From assembly GCA_004794655.1 (NCBI GenBank), contig SMMW01000085.1:1240001-1304000 (forward strand): a stretch of DNA of 64,000 nucleotides. The letters run 5' to 3'. Below the pieces are notes generated by a model. That model saw nothing but the letters and a program-made list of their open reading frames with translations. It had not been told where the DNA came from and searched no databases. Position numbers and translations under genes: made by a program. Positions 50,727-60,850 of this stretch are shown piece by piece (within the stretch, counting starts at the first letter, position 1; every line of letters starts with the position of its first letter). This DNA comes from Marisa cornuarietis. Taxonomy: Eukaryota; Mollusca; Gastropoda; Architaenioglossa; Ampullariidae.

Positions 50727-52929
50727 ACGGTAACATATCCTCAGAAAGCTTCTTATAGAACATTTCATTTTATCACCAAATTCATTCTGTGGACTGAAAG
50801 TAAAATTCATTTTGGAATAAATGTACAAGCATAATTTGATTTGTTAGATACAATATTTTCCTTGCTATAGGTGATCTGTTTTAAATCACATGTCAAATAT
50901 AAAAGAATAGTGAGTCTTTAAAATTAATTTTTACACCATTAGGAATATTAAAGATTTATTTAACATTAAACATCGCAACTGGGATTGGGTCAGTAAAATC
51001 AGCCTGCCGTACAACTATTTTAATGTGTCTCAGCATATTTTTGCCCTGTCTTTCTTCATTGTTTTTGTTGACAGTCTACCCATGCATGCTGCTTCTGATA
51101 ATTTCTTTTTTACTTGGTTTTGTTGAGACCCACAAATAAATGTGTGAGTCCCTTTTTGAAATAATATTTTTATTTTAAAATGTTTTTGTTCATGAAAAGG
51201 TTGTGGACAAAAAATGTATGTAGGAACAATAGATGGCAGGGAAAGTGTAGGGGACAAGGGTGGGGGTGTGTACATGTGTGTGTGTGTGTTTGCGTGTATG
51301 TTTGTGGGTGTATACACACATGTATACACATATATACATGCATGTACATTGGGTAAATGAAACTGAAATTAGTTTTGATTCAGGACAAGATTGTTTATAT
51401 TTATTGGTCAAACATTTTGGTTGGTTGGCTTTTTAAAGCACTGTCAATAGCAGTGTGTATGGATGCAACATCAGAGAAGAGCTGGCTGAGTTAATTTCAC
51501 TCAGCTGGCACAGATTTGTCATACTTGTATAACTAAATCATGTTTTGGATCTAAGCTCCAGTCTACTCCAGTTGGCAGAAAGCCTTGGATCTAAAGACCT
51601 ACTGCATTTGGTCATATTTGTTCTTTCAGGATGGAATAAGATGGGTAAATACATCATTGCTTTTCTTGATTAAGGACCATTTTGACTGCTTTGCCAGTCC
51701 AGATTCTCTAATTTTCAGATTAAGATGGTGGTATTAGAAATGATAATGATCATCATATTGATCTGGGCTCATGTTCCTGAAACATGATTGTCTTGATCTC
51801 GGTTTTACTTACCATCCTACATTTTCTGGCGAATTGGTTGTGACAAGTCTATTGTACTTATCTATGTTTGTGATAAAAAAAAAGCCTTTTGAATGTTTTG
51901 AATGATTTATATCTCATATTTTTTTATTTTTGCTCAGGATTTGGACTTTCCATTTTTCAGTAGACAAGTGTTTTATATATATATATATATAGCTCTTATA
52001 GCACAAACATACAAATTTTGAAGCCAGTACATTTCAATATAGGGAAAATAGTTGTTTTAGAACAGTGTGTATTAAGTTTGACCCAAGTGACATTACTTGT
52101 AAAGTAAAAAGATAGCAGAAAGAGAAAAGGTAGTTAATTTGCTAATATGTTGTAAAGTCCTAGTCATTTAACTTAATGCTGTTTGGAGCAAATTGTTGAA
52201 TTTAAACTTTTCCCCCCATAATTGTAGCTGTGTACACAGCATATAGTTTTAAACTTTTCTTTGCAGAAGTGCAACAAGCTCTTGATTATTAAAAAAAATT
52301 TAACACGTTATTTCAAGAACTTGTGCCAGATTAAGGGGTATGACGCAAGCCAACACTGAAAAATGTGACTGTCATTTCAGATTAAACAAAACATCTTAAA
52401 GGTCATGTAGTTCTTTGCTATGAAAGGAGATACAGCTTTCATGAAAGTCTTTTTGTGAAATTTCCCACATAGTTGTTTGCTGTCTTCTCCAGTTAAAAAA
52501 AAGGAGAGAGAAAAACATGATGTTTTGGGGGAGCCAATTTTTTTATATTTGATGCACAGAATTGCAGTGTTTCTATTTGAAAAGATTATAAAGAGTACAT
52601 AGGGGTGATCAAGACACGTGGCAGTTAGTCAAAGTATTGGCGACTCAATGATCACTTTGAGTAAGTTCCAAGCATGGGTGGTGTGAAAGTATGAGTGTTA
52701 ACAGTTTTTAGCTGTATCATGAAATCTGTAAATAATTGTGCATTGGTACACTGAATGGAGAAGTGATTTGTTTGTGTCAGAGGAGAAAAGGCATTTAAAA
52801 GCTAGCTCATTGTGGACTGTCCCAGTAAAATAAACTACGGTCAGTGCATTCATACTTTAATATTGTGATTAAATTCCTTGAAGTCTATCACTGGTTTTTG
52901 TCTTTTATTTTACTGTTGATCAGAGTGTA

Positions 52930-52935
52930 AATAAA
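52930..52935 (+). promoter_or_regulatory. Candidate distal poly(A) signal
   Basis: AATAAA followed about 50-60 bp later by a GT-rich stretch (TGTTTGTTGGTTGGGGG at 52983-52999). It is the last strong signal before the SINE-rich intergenic zone. Confidence 0.5.
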
Positions 52936-53347
52936 AGCAAGTTTTGTTTACAAATCCAGCTTACTCTCTTTCTCATTCTATTATGTTTGTTGGTTGGGGG
53001 AACTTCTGTCCATGCCAAAAGTAGTGCCTTCAGACAGAAGTGTCCTTCTTTGAGCCCAGAGCTTACTCGGATATCAAATCTTGCCAGTGAATCACTGGAA
53101 AGGGGTCACAACAGTAGGAGGGGTAATGAGAGGAAAAACCTGGGGTATTCTGCCATTGATTTTATTGCTTATCACAATACTGTATAACAAGTTAGTGGAC
53201 TAATCTCCAGACTATAGCAGTTGAAATTGACATTTATTCTATTTTACCTGTTTAGGCATTTACAATTTTTAGAACACACAAAATGTTAAAAAGAATTATA
53301 GCAACAGAATATAAAATAGTAAGGCAACAAACTAGAACATTACATCA

Positions 53348-53525
53348 GGAAAGGGGTGGGGGCAATTGGTGTTCTACACTGAGCCAGCAACTAAGGCTAT
53401 GTCACAGCAAAGCAGCCAGCCCTGTAACCAAATGCCAAATGCAGAGTAAGAACAGTGCCAAGACGAGAGCTGAACCTAGGACTGCAAACCTTCACAGGTG
53501 CTAACCATTGCGCCACTGGGCCGCC
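53348..53525 (-). repeat. tRNA-derived SINE with 10-bp target duplication
   Basis: On the minus strand it starts GGCGGCCCAGTGGCGCAATGG, then GTTAGCACCTGTGAAGG, and ends ACACCAATTGCCCCCACCCC. Exact direct repeats CATTACATCA flank it (53338-53347 and 53526-53535), indicating a fairly young insertion. Confidence 0.9.
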
Positions 53526-53535
53526 CATTACATCA

Positions 53536-54480
53536 TGAGATAATTACTCTGTCAGGGAGTCACATTTCAGCATTCACTGCTGGTCTTTGAAAGAAGTATA
53601 AAATCAACGGCTGCAGGATCCCGTGTCACTTTTCCCTAGTCGACTCAGTTGTTAGGAATGGGTACTGATTCCTTAGAGGGTTGGGAAAGGACAACAACCT
53701 CACAAGCCAGTAAAGATTCATTCTTTGCGATAATCCAAATCGTCGATTAGGAACAGAAGATTTAGGTGCTGGAGTCACGAAGCTAAAAAAAAAACCCACA
53801 AGTTTCGGTAATAATTGTAGATCAAGTGCCTCCCTCCCTCTCCCTCACAGAGATGAAATCAGATGGATAAACATACTACGTCGCGTGTCGCATAGGTGGC
53901 TCGACACCGGCCGGGATAGGACCGAGGAAGGGGGTGGCCCTGCCGCCGTTCTCACCCTAATTTCCTTCCCTGGCCACGGTGGACGGGCCAGTTTTACGAC
54001 TTTTTACAAAGTAGCCCTACGTCCCTTTCTTTCCGGTTTTCATGTCTCTCTTTTGGGTGAATGGGGCCAGCAGCAGGACTGTTTCCCACGGTGTGCGGAC
54101 ACCATGCAAGGTAGGCGGGGCCGAGGGTCATAGGAGCAAACTTCCTTTTGTCGGTGTGGGCTACTTGTTGATGATTGGATAATGAGTGAGTGGCCAATTG
54201 TAAAACTCCTCGTTGTATTTGTCTGTACAAATGTGGAGAGTAAAATAGGGAAACGAGAACAGTGCAAGACCTCTCGGCACGACGCCAGCGTGGACGGAGC
54301 TACCGGTCAGCAGCCGAAGCGACTTCAGCTTCCTAAGGTCAGCTTCACTTCTACCTCGAGACCGAGGGCAAGGACTCGGGAGGAAAGACGTTTGGGTTAG
54401 AGAACCTTGAGGCAAGGCGCAAGTCGATGACGAGGAACTGTCAGGACTTCCCGCTGTCGCAAATCAAAGGGCTGCGTGAC
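53536..54480. other. Intergenic sequence, nothing recognised
   Basis: This moderately GC-rich stretch has only short overlapping frames on both strands with no domain signature. No repeat family seen elsewhere in the window is visible here. Confidence 0.5.
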
Positions 54481-54483
54481 CAG

Positions 54484-55497
54484 GGGCCAGTTGCACAACA
54501 CATTTCTAATTTTAAACACTTTTAGGCCTGTAAAGAATTTGTTTCGTGTGGCCTGTGGCGCAATGGATAACTTCTCACTCACACGCCGCACCTCGTTACA
54601 ACACATACACATTCGCAAGTCAATAAGACTAGATTGCTGAATATAAGATAATAAAAATATAATTAAGAACAAAGAGAAGAATGTAAAGCAATTCATACAT
54701 TAATACCACAACAGTTCTACCGATAGATCAAAAGATTATGACAGACTTAGCTTTCTTGAAGTCACTGCTTTCACGACGGCTAACAGTTTCCAATAATACA
54801 TTCACAATTCACATAAAATGTAGATATAGAGGTACTCCACGTTCCAGGATATACACCTCGTCCAAAAATCACCCTCAGTTCTCACAATTCACCAAAGTCA
54901 ATGCAATTCCGCAGCACAAAGAAACATCATATCTATCACACATACACATTTACGTCTCGGCGAGACGGACCTCCTACCCCCAGCTCGTGGTTCAGAAAAG
55001 TAAAGCATTATTTCCCACGCAGAGGCCCGGATGTTCTGCCTCCACGTGGTGTGTCTCCAGTCCCCCCTTTGTTTCTGCTGACCGATTCAGGGGACTGGCC
55101 GACACTAAACTTTCCCACGGCCGCTACTAGGTCTGCTGGCCGCGCATCACTGGTCAGGCTTTACGGCCACCCGCCTTGACAATCCCTTCAGGCGGTGGCG
55201 GTGGTAACCTGACCAGTGGACCGTTGGTGGTTCTCACGCTGTCCCACTCCCAAGTAGAAAATAAGTTTTCTACAAGGCCTTAATTCTATTTAGATAATTA
55301 GTTTAAAATGCACACCACAATTTTTGAATTTTTAAAATTAAAACCGCTTTAAGTAAGATAAAGTTATTTAAGTCTGACTTTCCGTCCTGTCAGTACAATT
55401 TTTGTATATTTTTCTGCAATGCATCAAAATGGCTAAAAAGAGATTTTGCTTCTTTTGAACAGTTTTAAGGTTTAGAAACGTGTTGTGCAACTGGCCC
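54484..55497. mobile_element. TIR DNA element (GGGCCAGTTGCAC), interrupted
   Basis: GGGCCAGTTGCACAACACAT at the left end is inverted at the right end with only one mismatch over more than 20 bp (ending ..TGTTGTGCAACTGGCCC). CAG at 54481-54483 and 55498-55500 may be a 3-bp target duplication, which with GGG..GTTG termini would suit PIF/Harbinger; this class is an inference. Without the inserted LTR the element would be about 265 bp. It has no coding capacity. Confidence 0.75.
54529..55274. mobile_element. Probable solo LTR (746 bp)
   Basis: The insert starts TGTAAAG and ends TTTTCTACA (TG...CA) and is flanked by exact 5-bp direct repeats AGGCC (54524-54528 and 55275-55279). Size, termini and 5-bp duplication are the signature of an LTR left by LTR-LTR recombination. 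The decayed sister element at 30224-30500 shows the uninterrupted order CACTTTTAG..CT..ATTTAGATA. An internal hairpin (CACTGGTCAGG at 55148-55158 against 55208-55218) is present. No gag or pol is present. Strand is unknown. Confidence 0.7.
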
Positions 55498-55500
55498 CAG

Positions 55501-55920
55501 GACTTGTACTACCTGTGTGAGGTAGACGTTCGACGTTAAGGCCTTCGAAAGTCGTCGTTCTCAACAGGGCCGCCGAGAGCCAGCACGGGACCCAGGACAG
55601 ACGACTTTCCGGGCCCCTTGTAATTGTAATAGTAAATGATTTCCCCAATATATAATAATATGTTTAAAATTCGATTGTCAATATATACATTTCATTCAGT
55701 AACGAATTATAGATTGCAAGCATTAGGACAAGTGTACAAGGATCTACATCACTACTTGAACATAGAATTGTTTACACGTGAGTGGTTAGTAAATGAGGAC
55801 CAAGGCCGGGCCCCCTTCATAGTCGCGGGCCTGGGTACACCAGACTCCCCTGCCCCCCCCCCCTTCTCGTCAGGCCTGGTTCTCAAGGGAGGAGAACGTC
55901 TATTGGTGGTGTTTGTTTGG
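55501..55920. other. Intergenic, no clear feature
   Basis: This contains GC-rich patches (GGGCCGCCGAGAGCC near 55568, a C-run near 55850-55862) between AT-rich stretches. Terminal repeats of another transposon are possible but I could not pair them. Confidence 0.4.
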
Positions 55921-56227
55921 CGGCTGTAGGTGGCATTATATGTACAGTCGTCGAAAAAACCACGTACGTGTGTGCCCTGGATTTGGACAGAGCTCGAATC
56001 TGTGTCCCCGGGAGAACAGTCGTCGCTCTCTGATGTGGTCGGCAGATCGAGCGAGGAGGACGACGGACAATCGAACAAACACTTCGAGGAAAATCACCAA
56101 GTGTCGTGTGTCGGCAGTAGTATTGGTCTCCACCTAACCACCAGCGTAGACTCACAAAAAACGAGCTCTGTCCCAATCCAGGGCACACACGTGCATGCAT
56201 GGTTTCTACGTAATGCTACGTACAGCC
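55921..56227. mobile_element. Foldback/MITE-like element with long arms (307 bp)
   Basis: The left arm (55921-55996) runs GGCTGTAGGTGGCATTA...CACGTACGTGTGTGCCCTGG..GACAGAGCTCG. The right arm (56162-56227), inverted, runs GGCTGTACGTAGCATTA...GCACGTGTGTGCCCTGG..GACAGAGCTCG. The inner 35 bp differ at only a few positions. The 165-bp centre has no domain-bearing frame. Confidence 0.75.
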
Positions 56228-58018
56228 TATGGCGCGATGCTAAGAGGTGCTCCCCAAGGTAGCTTGCTCCATTCCACTGAGAGTTCAACCAAAGAGGATG
56301 CCAGGAGCCACCACTTAGGCGGGAAAGTGAAGCCGCGCTGACCTGTATGTGACCCCCCCCCCCCATACCGACTATTGTACTCGCGCGAGGAGGCATGGTG
56401 CGCTGCGCCTAGTTATCAAAACTCTCAAACTAAAGGTTTTCGATTGTTCTCTTTTCTGAAAGAGGAAGATATGTGAGTCCACAGCATTTCACAAGATTTA
56501 AAGCCCAACTGAGCAAAAATAGCTGGAAACAGAGCTCAAAGTTTCACAAAAACATATTCCAGTGGTATTTTATGACAAAGATGCATGAAAGATTTTATAT
56601 TAATACCAGGATATGTCAGGAAAACAGGAAGTGACGAAGCGGAAGTATTTCTAAAAATAGCGCCGTATGCACTAGCTGAAGTCTAAGAGAAAAGATGCAA
56701 TCCTCGGCAAATGAAAACTGACCAGGACACATTGTGCTGTTGCTGAAAGCTTTCTTCGACACTCAGATGGAATTTGTACTTATTAAAGATAATGGGAACA
56801 AACGTCAGTGGATTAACTTTGTTCAGAGGTGTGTATATTACAGATCTCTGCTTTGTACGTGCCGTGCCAACTTATTCCTCCCCACACCGTACTCAAGAAT
56901 TTGCTCAAAACATTAAAAATCGATTGTTATCTAGGCACTTATACAGTACAAACAAGTCTTGGACTTTCAGTAAAACGAAGAAATCTTATTCCTACAGCAG
57001 TGCTTACTGTACAAAAGCACGAGATGTTAAAACCAACAACGACTGCTGGTAGATCAAGCACCAGATAGGCAACATCGACTGTTTCTACACCGTCTGGTCT
57101 ACAAGTAACATCGTGTGACAGTCACAAACACAACATCAACAGTCGTATCTTTATCCAGCATAATGCTAACAACAACTGACAGTGTGAGGGCACCATTGCT
57201 GTGCGTGATCGAAACAGCTGAAAAAGGGGGGAAAATTAAGGGTGATAAACCTATTATAAGGAGCTTAAACGGGAACACGTGCGAGTATCAGCAAGTAAAT
57301 AGAAGATTTTGCATGCAGCTAAATGAGGAAGAAATAAGTTTTTACATCGATAAACATGTTTCTAACTATCATTATATTTTTTTAATGTAAAAAAAATCCT
57401 TATCAGCAGTCAGTTGTAACTATAAAATAAAGATGCAATGATTGAAACCATCAAATAAAAATATTACATGAGTTTCTTTTAGACAAACACTTTTGAAACG
57501 TTAAATTTTATTAACAATACTACACAAGGGAAAATTAACTCAAATGCGCCCACTTAGTAACAGAGAATCAATAATAATACAATGTAGACTGCAATGACCG
57601 TAATTGTTGCCCATGATCTGATTGACTTACCAGTCTGTTGAATGAATTCAGTTTGGACAATTTAATTATTTTTTAAAACTTTATTCGAAGCTTTTAAATA
57701 AAGTTTCAATCTGTAGGGCTGTATTCCAAATTCAGCTGTTTCATTTTTTGGAAAAAAAATCGGTTCTTGAACACGACAACCTGAGCGATGTTTCTTCAGT
57801 TGACTTAAAGACATTCACACTCGCTGTTACAGATAGGTGCTCATAAAAAGCTCTCCAGTACAGGAGAGTAATTTTTCCTGCTTTCCTCGAGGCAGGTGAG
57901 AATGCCGATGTTTGAAGGCTTATATCTTTATAATTAAGCATAATTATGTACTCATATTTTGGGAATTATTATTTTAAAACGAACTTAACCCGATCATAAA
58001 CAAAATATCGCGCTCGGT
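56228..58018. other. Intergenic, no recognised gene
   Basis: AT-rich below 56400. The short frames (for example 56734-57390) have no recognisable domain and carry no splice-consistent partners. No repeat copies from elsewhere in the window are seen. Confidence 0.45.
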
Positions 58019-58078
58019 TTGTCTTTTAACAAGTTGGATTTATCTTTGGTTTTGCAAGTATGCTGCTACTTCGTAGTT

Positions 58079-58190
58079 TCACTAGTCATGTATTGTCATT
58101 TCCATAGATGTAAGAAGTGGGTGCAGAATTGCCGGCTGATCTGGTGTGCAGTTCCAACCATCTTTGATGTTCTGAATCCACCGAAATACA
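58079..58190 (+). pseudogene. Possible THAP zinc-finger relic
   Basis: In one frame RCKKWVQNCRL is followed shortly by AVPTIFDVLNPP. A Trp in K-W-V-Q-N-C-R and a closing AVPTIF are typical of the middle and end of a THAP domain; the part between (CSxHF) is missing. THAP domains occur in host factors and transposases. A deleted remnant is the most likely reading. Confidence 0.35.
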
Positions 58191-58446
58191 TAGAATATTT
58201 TTTCAGGATGGATAGAAAGAACTGTATTCGAATGGCTCCACGCCTCAGAAAAACACATTAAGTTACCAGGGTTTTCAGCCCTTCGGGTAAAGTTTGCCTC
58301 TCAGGTTCTGTCGTATAGCGTTGTTATCAGAAGAGGCCTCTGTGACTGCTTTCTTTATTGAACCCTTTGATCATCTGTTTAATGCGTTTATCAGACTCAG
58401 CCAAACGATGCGTGATGCCATCTCAAAAAAGGCATGACTGTCGACA

Positions 58447-58885
58447 CTTAAACGAGAAATAGACTCTATGATGAAAATGGGTGTTATTGAGAAAACGTCA
58501 TCTCCTTACAGTGCACCCATCGTGTTAGTACGAAAGAAAGATGGACAAGTGAGATTCTGTGTAGACTACCAACAGTTGAACTTAATCAATATCTGACGCA
58601 GAGCCGCTGGCTGATATGGCCTATAGTCGACTGGCTCACGCCACATGGTTTTCTAAAATTGATCTGGCCAAGGGATATTGGCAGATACCAGTCAATCCTG
58701 ATGACAGACAAAAAGTCAATCCTGATGACAGACAAAAAGTCAATCCTGATAGACAAAAACTTGGCTTCACAACACCTTACGGGCGTGTTATGCCATTTAG
58801 GTTAAGGAATGTTATCGGCGTCTTCAGTCGCATGATACGAACACTGCTAGAGCCACTGAACCGCACATACAACATGAAGCTTTGA
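58447..58885 (+). pseudogene. Ty3/gypsy-type reverse-transcriptase fragment, broken
   Basis: The recognisable RT blocks are LKREIDSMMKMGVIE, APIVLVRKKDGQVRFCVDY, FSKIDLAKGYWQIPV (with the first catalytic Asp) and LGFTTPYGRVMPFRL. The first two blocks are in a different frame from the last two, with a break near 58585-58600. The YxDD box, RNase H, protease and integrase are absent. A 24-bp unit is tandemly repeated within it (58691-58759). It is a dead fragment. Confidence 0.85.
58691..58759. repeat. 24-bp triplication inside the RT fragment
   Basis: The unit gtcaatcctgatgacagacaaaaa starts at 58691, 58715 and 58739; the third copy has lost 3 bp. It keeps the frame (NPDDRQKV repeated). Replication slippage after the element died is the simplest cause. 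Confidence 0.9.
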
Positions 58886-58929
58886 ACTTAGTCGGTAGTC
58901 TACACAGCGTCTCACTTGTCCATCTTTGG

Positions 58930-59320
58930 ACATGGAGTCGTTCTTGTGCGTTATACGCTGTACTAGTCACCATTGTTGTGTTACATGGCGTTGTGGTATA
59001 TACGCTGTACTAGCCGATGTTGTTTTGTTACATGGGGTGGTCCTGGTGCGCCATACGCTGTACTAGTCGCCGTTGTATTACATTTCGTCGTCCTTATGCA
59101 CAATTATGTGTAATAGTCGACGTTGTTGTGTTACATATTATTGTCCGTTTGAGCCATATGCTGTACTAGTCGCCGTTGTTGTGTTACATGGCGTCTTCCT
59201 TCTGCGCCATACGCTGTTCCAGTCGCTGTTGTTGTGTTACATCGCGTTGTCCTCGTGCACCATACGCTGTACTAGTAGCTGTTATTGTGTTACATGGCGT
59301 CGTCTTAGTGCGCCATACGC
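58930..59320. repeat. 53-bp minisatellite, about 7 copies
   Basis: The consensus includes GCCATACGCTGTACTAGTCG, then CCGTTGTTGTGTTACATGG, then CGTCGTCCTTGTG. The TACGCTG core recurs near 58954, 59001, 59054, 59108 (degenerate), 59156, 59209, 59263 and 59316, a spacing mostly of 52-54 bp. Copies are 80-90% alike by eye. Confidence 0.88.
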
Positions 59321-59530
59321 TCGGGTGGTAAGGCGTCAGTAGCTCAGACAGGTATATATGCTGGGGCGAGGCCGTGAAGACAACGGTAGCACAGTGTGTT
59401 GATTTTGTAATCAATGCGAGTTCCGACTGACAGCCAGTAAAGCTCGATGAGGGGTATCATGGTCTGCTTTTTGCCTACGGAAGATAATACCAGCGCCATT
59501 ATTCTAAGCCTTTTGAGCCTTACCACCCGA
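59310..59530 (-). pseudogene. LINE ORF2 C-terminal fragment, antisense
   Basis: On the minus strand RIMALVLSSVGKKQ, ELYWLSVGTRIDYKINTLCY and CLHGLAPAYIPV match the HWLPVRxRIxYKI..L.YK.LhG.AP.Yl pattern after the RT domain of CR1/L2/Jockey-like LINEs. A stop or frameshift follows AYIPV, after which LSELLTPYHPS continues in another frame. Confidence 0.75.
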
Positions 59531-59698
59531 GTCGGTCTCTTTAGTCATCTCGTGTTGCCCTCCTCTCAATACCAGGCATCAGACGGGAGAAATTCGACAG
59601 ATACTACTTCTTCTCAGTCCCAACTATTTGAAATTCTCCGCCTTTTCAAATTGTTTACGTTCGAAGCCTTTAAATCTGACCCCAAAACCCATTTCGGG
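59531..59698 (+). pseudogene. Possible LINE C-terminal remnant, sense
   Basis: FEAFKSDPKTHF resembles the ..sFKs.LKThLF ending of the same type of LINE protein, head to head with the antisense fragment before it. Weak. Confidence 0.35.
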
Positions 59699-59899
59699 AC
59701 GCCCGGTAGTGTTGTGATTAAAACACTCGCTTGACACCACTGCTCGATCAGGTCTGGGCGTTGGGGGTTTTCTCCGGGTACTCCGGTTTCCTTTCCCTCA
59801 CTCTCCCCCATAGTGCTCAATCACCTCAAGGTGGAAGCACTTTCCTTCTAAACCAACCAACCAACCAACCAATCAACCAACCAACCAACCAACCAACCA
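59699..59899 (+). repeat. tRNA-derived SINE with (CCAA)n tail
   Basis: CGGTAGTGTTGTGATTAAAA, then CACTCGCTTGACACCACTGC, resembles an eroded tRNA head; GGGTTTTCTCCGGGTACTCC and TCACCTCAAGGTGGAAGCAC follow. The tail is aaccaaccaacc over 59851-59899. It is a different family from the GGGCGG SINE. Confidence 0.65.
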
Positions 59900-60023
59900 T
59901 CTTACATAATCTCCAGCATGTCCTTCTTCGTTATTGCCTTTATGATTTTGTATAGTTTATAGTGTCTGGTTTTTGGGCTTGAGGTTGAAGCATAGACCCA
60001 CTAACAGTTGTAGAAGCACTACT

Positions 60024-60850
60024 GATAGGAACTTTCTGATAAAATTTGCTGATGACTCTGCCCTCCTGTCACTTTTGTATGACAATGAAGTCGTTCACAG
60101 TGGCGCTCTTCCTGACTTTGTCCGCTGGTGTGACGATCACTTCCTTGTCTTGAATGCCTCTAAGACTAAAGAAATGATCTTTGACTTTCGGACAAAAAAG
60201 CCTGAGACAGTCATCAGTACTATCAGTACAATTTTTTTCTTGTTTTTCTCTCTTTTTTCTTTTTTTTTTTCTCTTTTTCTTATTTTTTATTTATTTTGTT
60301 TTTGCTGCGCAATGAGCATTCTTCCGAATGGATACCTGCGCATTACAAATGGACATCATCATCATCATCACTATCCATGATGATGCCATCGAGGTAGTCG
60401 ACTCTTACAAATATTTAGGTACCATCTTCGACAACAAGCTTAAATGGGACATCAACACAGACATGATCCTCCGTAAGAGTCAAAAACGTCTGTATCTCCT
60501 ACGGAAACTCAAATCTTTTTCTGTCAGCTCTGTCATCCTCACTCGGTTCTATCAGTCCTTCATTGAAAGTGGAACAGGAATAGTCTTGTCTCCCTTGTTA
60601 ACATCTGTGAGAGAGAGAGAGAGCGTGTGCGTGCGCGAGAGTGAAAAAAAAATTATTTCAACATGTATACATCATCTCTTTTTATATCATGTATATGTCT
60701 GCATTATCCCCTTTTATATTATGTATATGTATTTTATATCATGTATATGTATTTTTATCTCTTTATATCATGTATGTATTACTGCTAGTACGAGCACTAT
60801 TTGGAATTGCCCTTGGGGATAAATAAAGTGGTATTGTATTGTATTGTATT
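60024..60850 (+). pseudogene. CR1/L2-like LINE 3' portion, with (ATTGT)n tail and a nested insertion
   Basis: FLIKFADDSALLSLLYDNE contains the F-A-D-D catalytic box; LVLNASKTKEMIFDFR and VVDSYKYLGTIFDNKLKW, then SVILTRFYQSFIES follow. The frame is broken by an insert (about 60216-60372). The 3' end is GGGGATAAATAAAGTGGTAT followed by tandem ATTGT. A tract rich in ga/gt/tatat (60606-60775) also interrupts it. Non-functional. Confidence 0.85.
60216..60372 (+). mobile_element. Nested LINE 3'-end insertion with (CAT)n tail
   Basis: Between VISTI and HDDAIEVVDSYKY of the host LINE lies a T-rich tract, then GCTGCGCAATGAGCATTC and GCGCATTACAAATGG, followed by catcatcatcatca. ACTATC occurs on both sides and could be the target duplication. 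GCGCxxTACAAATG plus a trinucleotide tail resembles the 3' terminus at 63283-63308. Confidence 0.5.

Larger units (their letters stand above)
48175..52950 (+). other. Probable long 3' UTR of the Fat-like gene
   Basis: No convincing coding frame or domain is seen for 4.8 kb after the stop. Poly(A) signals occur at 49940-49945 (ATTAAA), 50816-50821, 51135-51140, 52829-52834 and 52930-52935 (AATAAA). The stretch includes a TTAA MITE split by a SINE and a (TA)n run near 51975-51990. The true cleavage site cannot be fixed from sequence. Confidence 0.55.

Noticed and set aside
56734..57390. Overlapping short frames (60-92 codons) suggesting a small gene
   Set aside because: Three overlapping frames with no codon bias, no domain and no consistent splicing; probably chance frames in AT-rich intergenic sequence.
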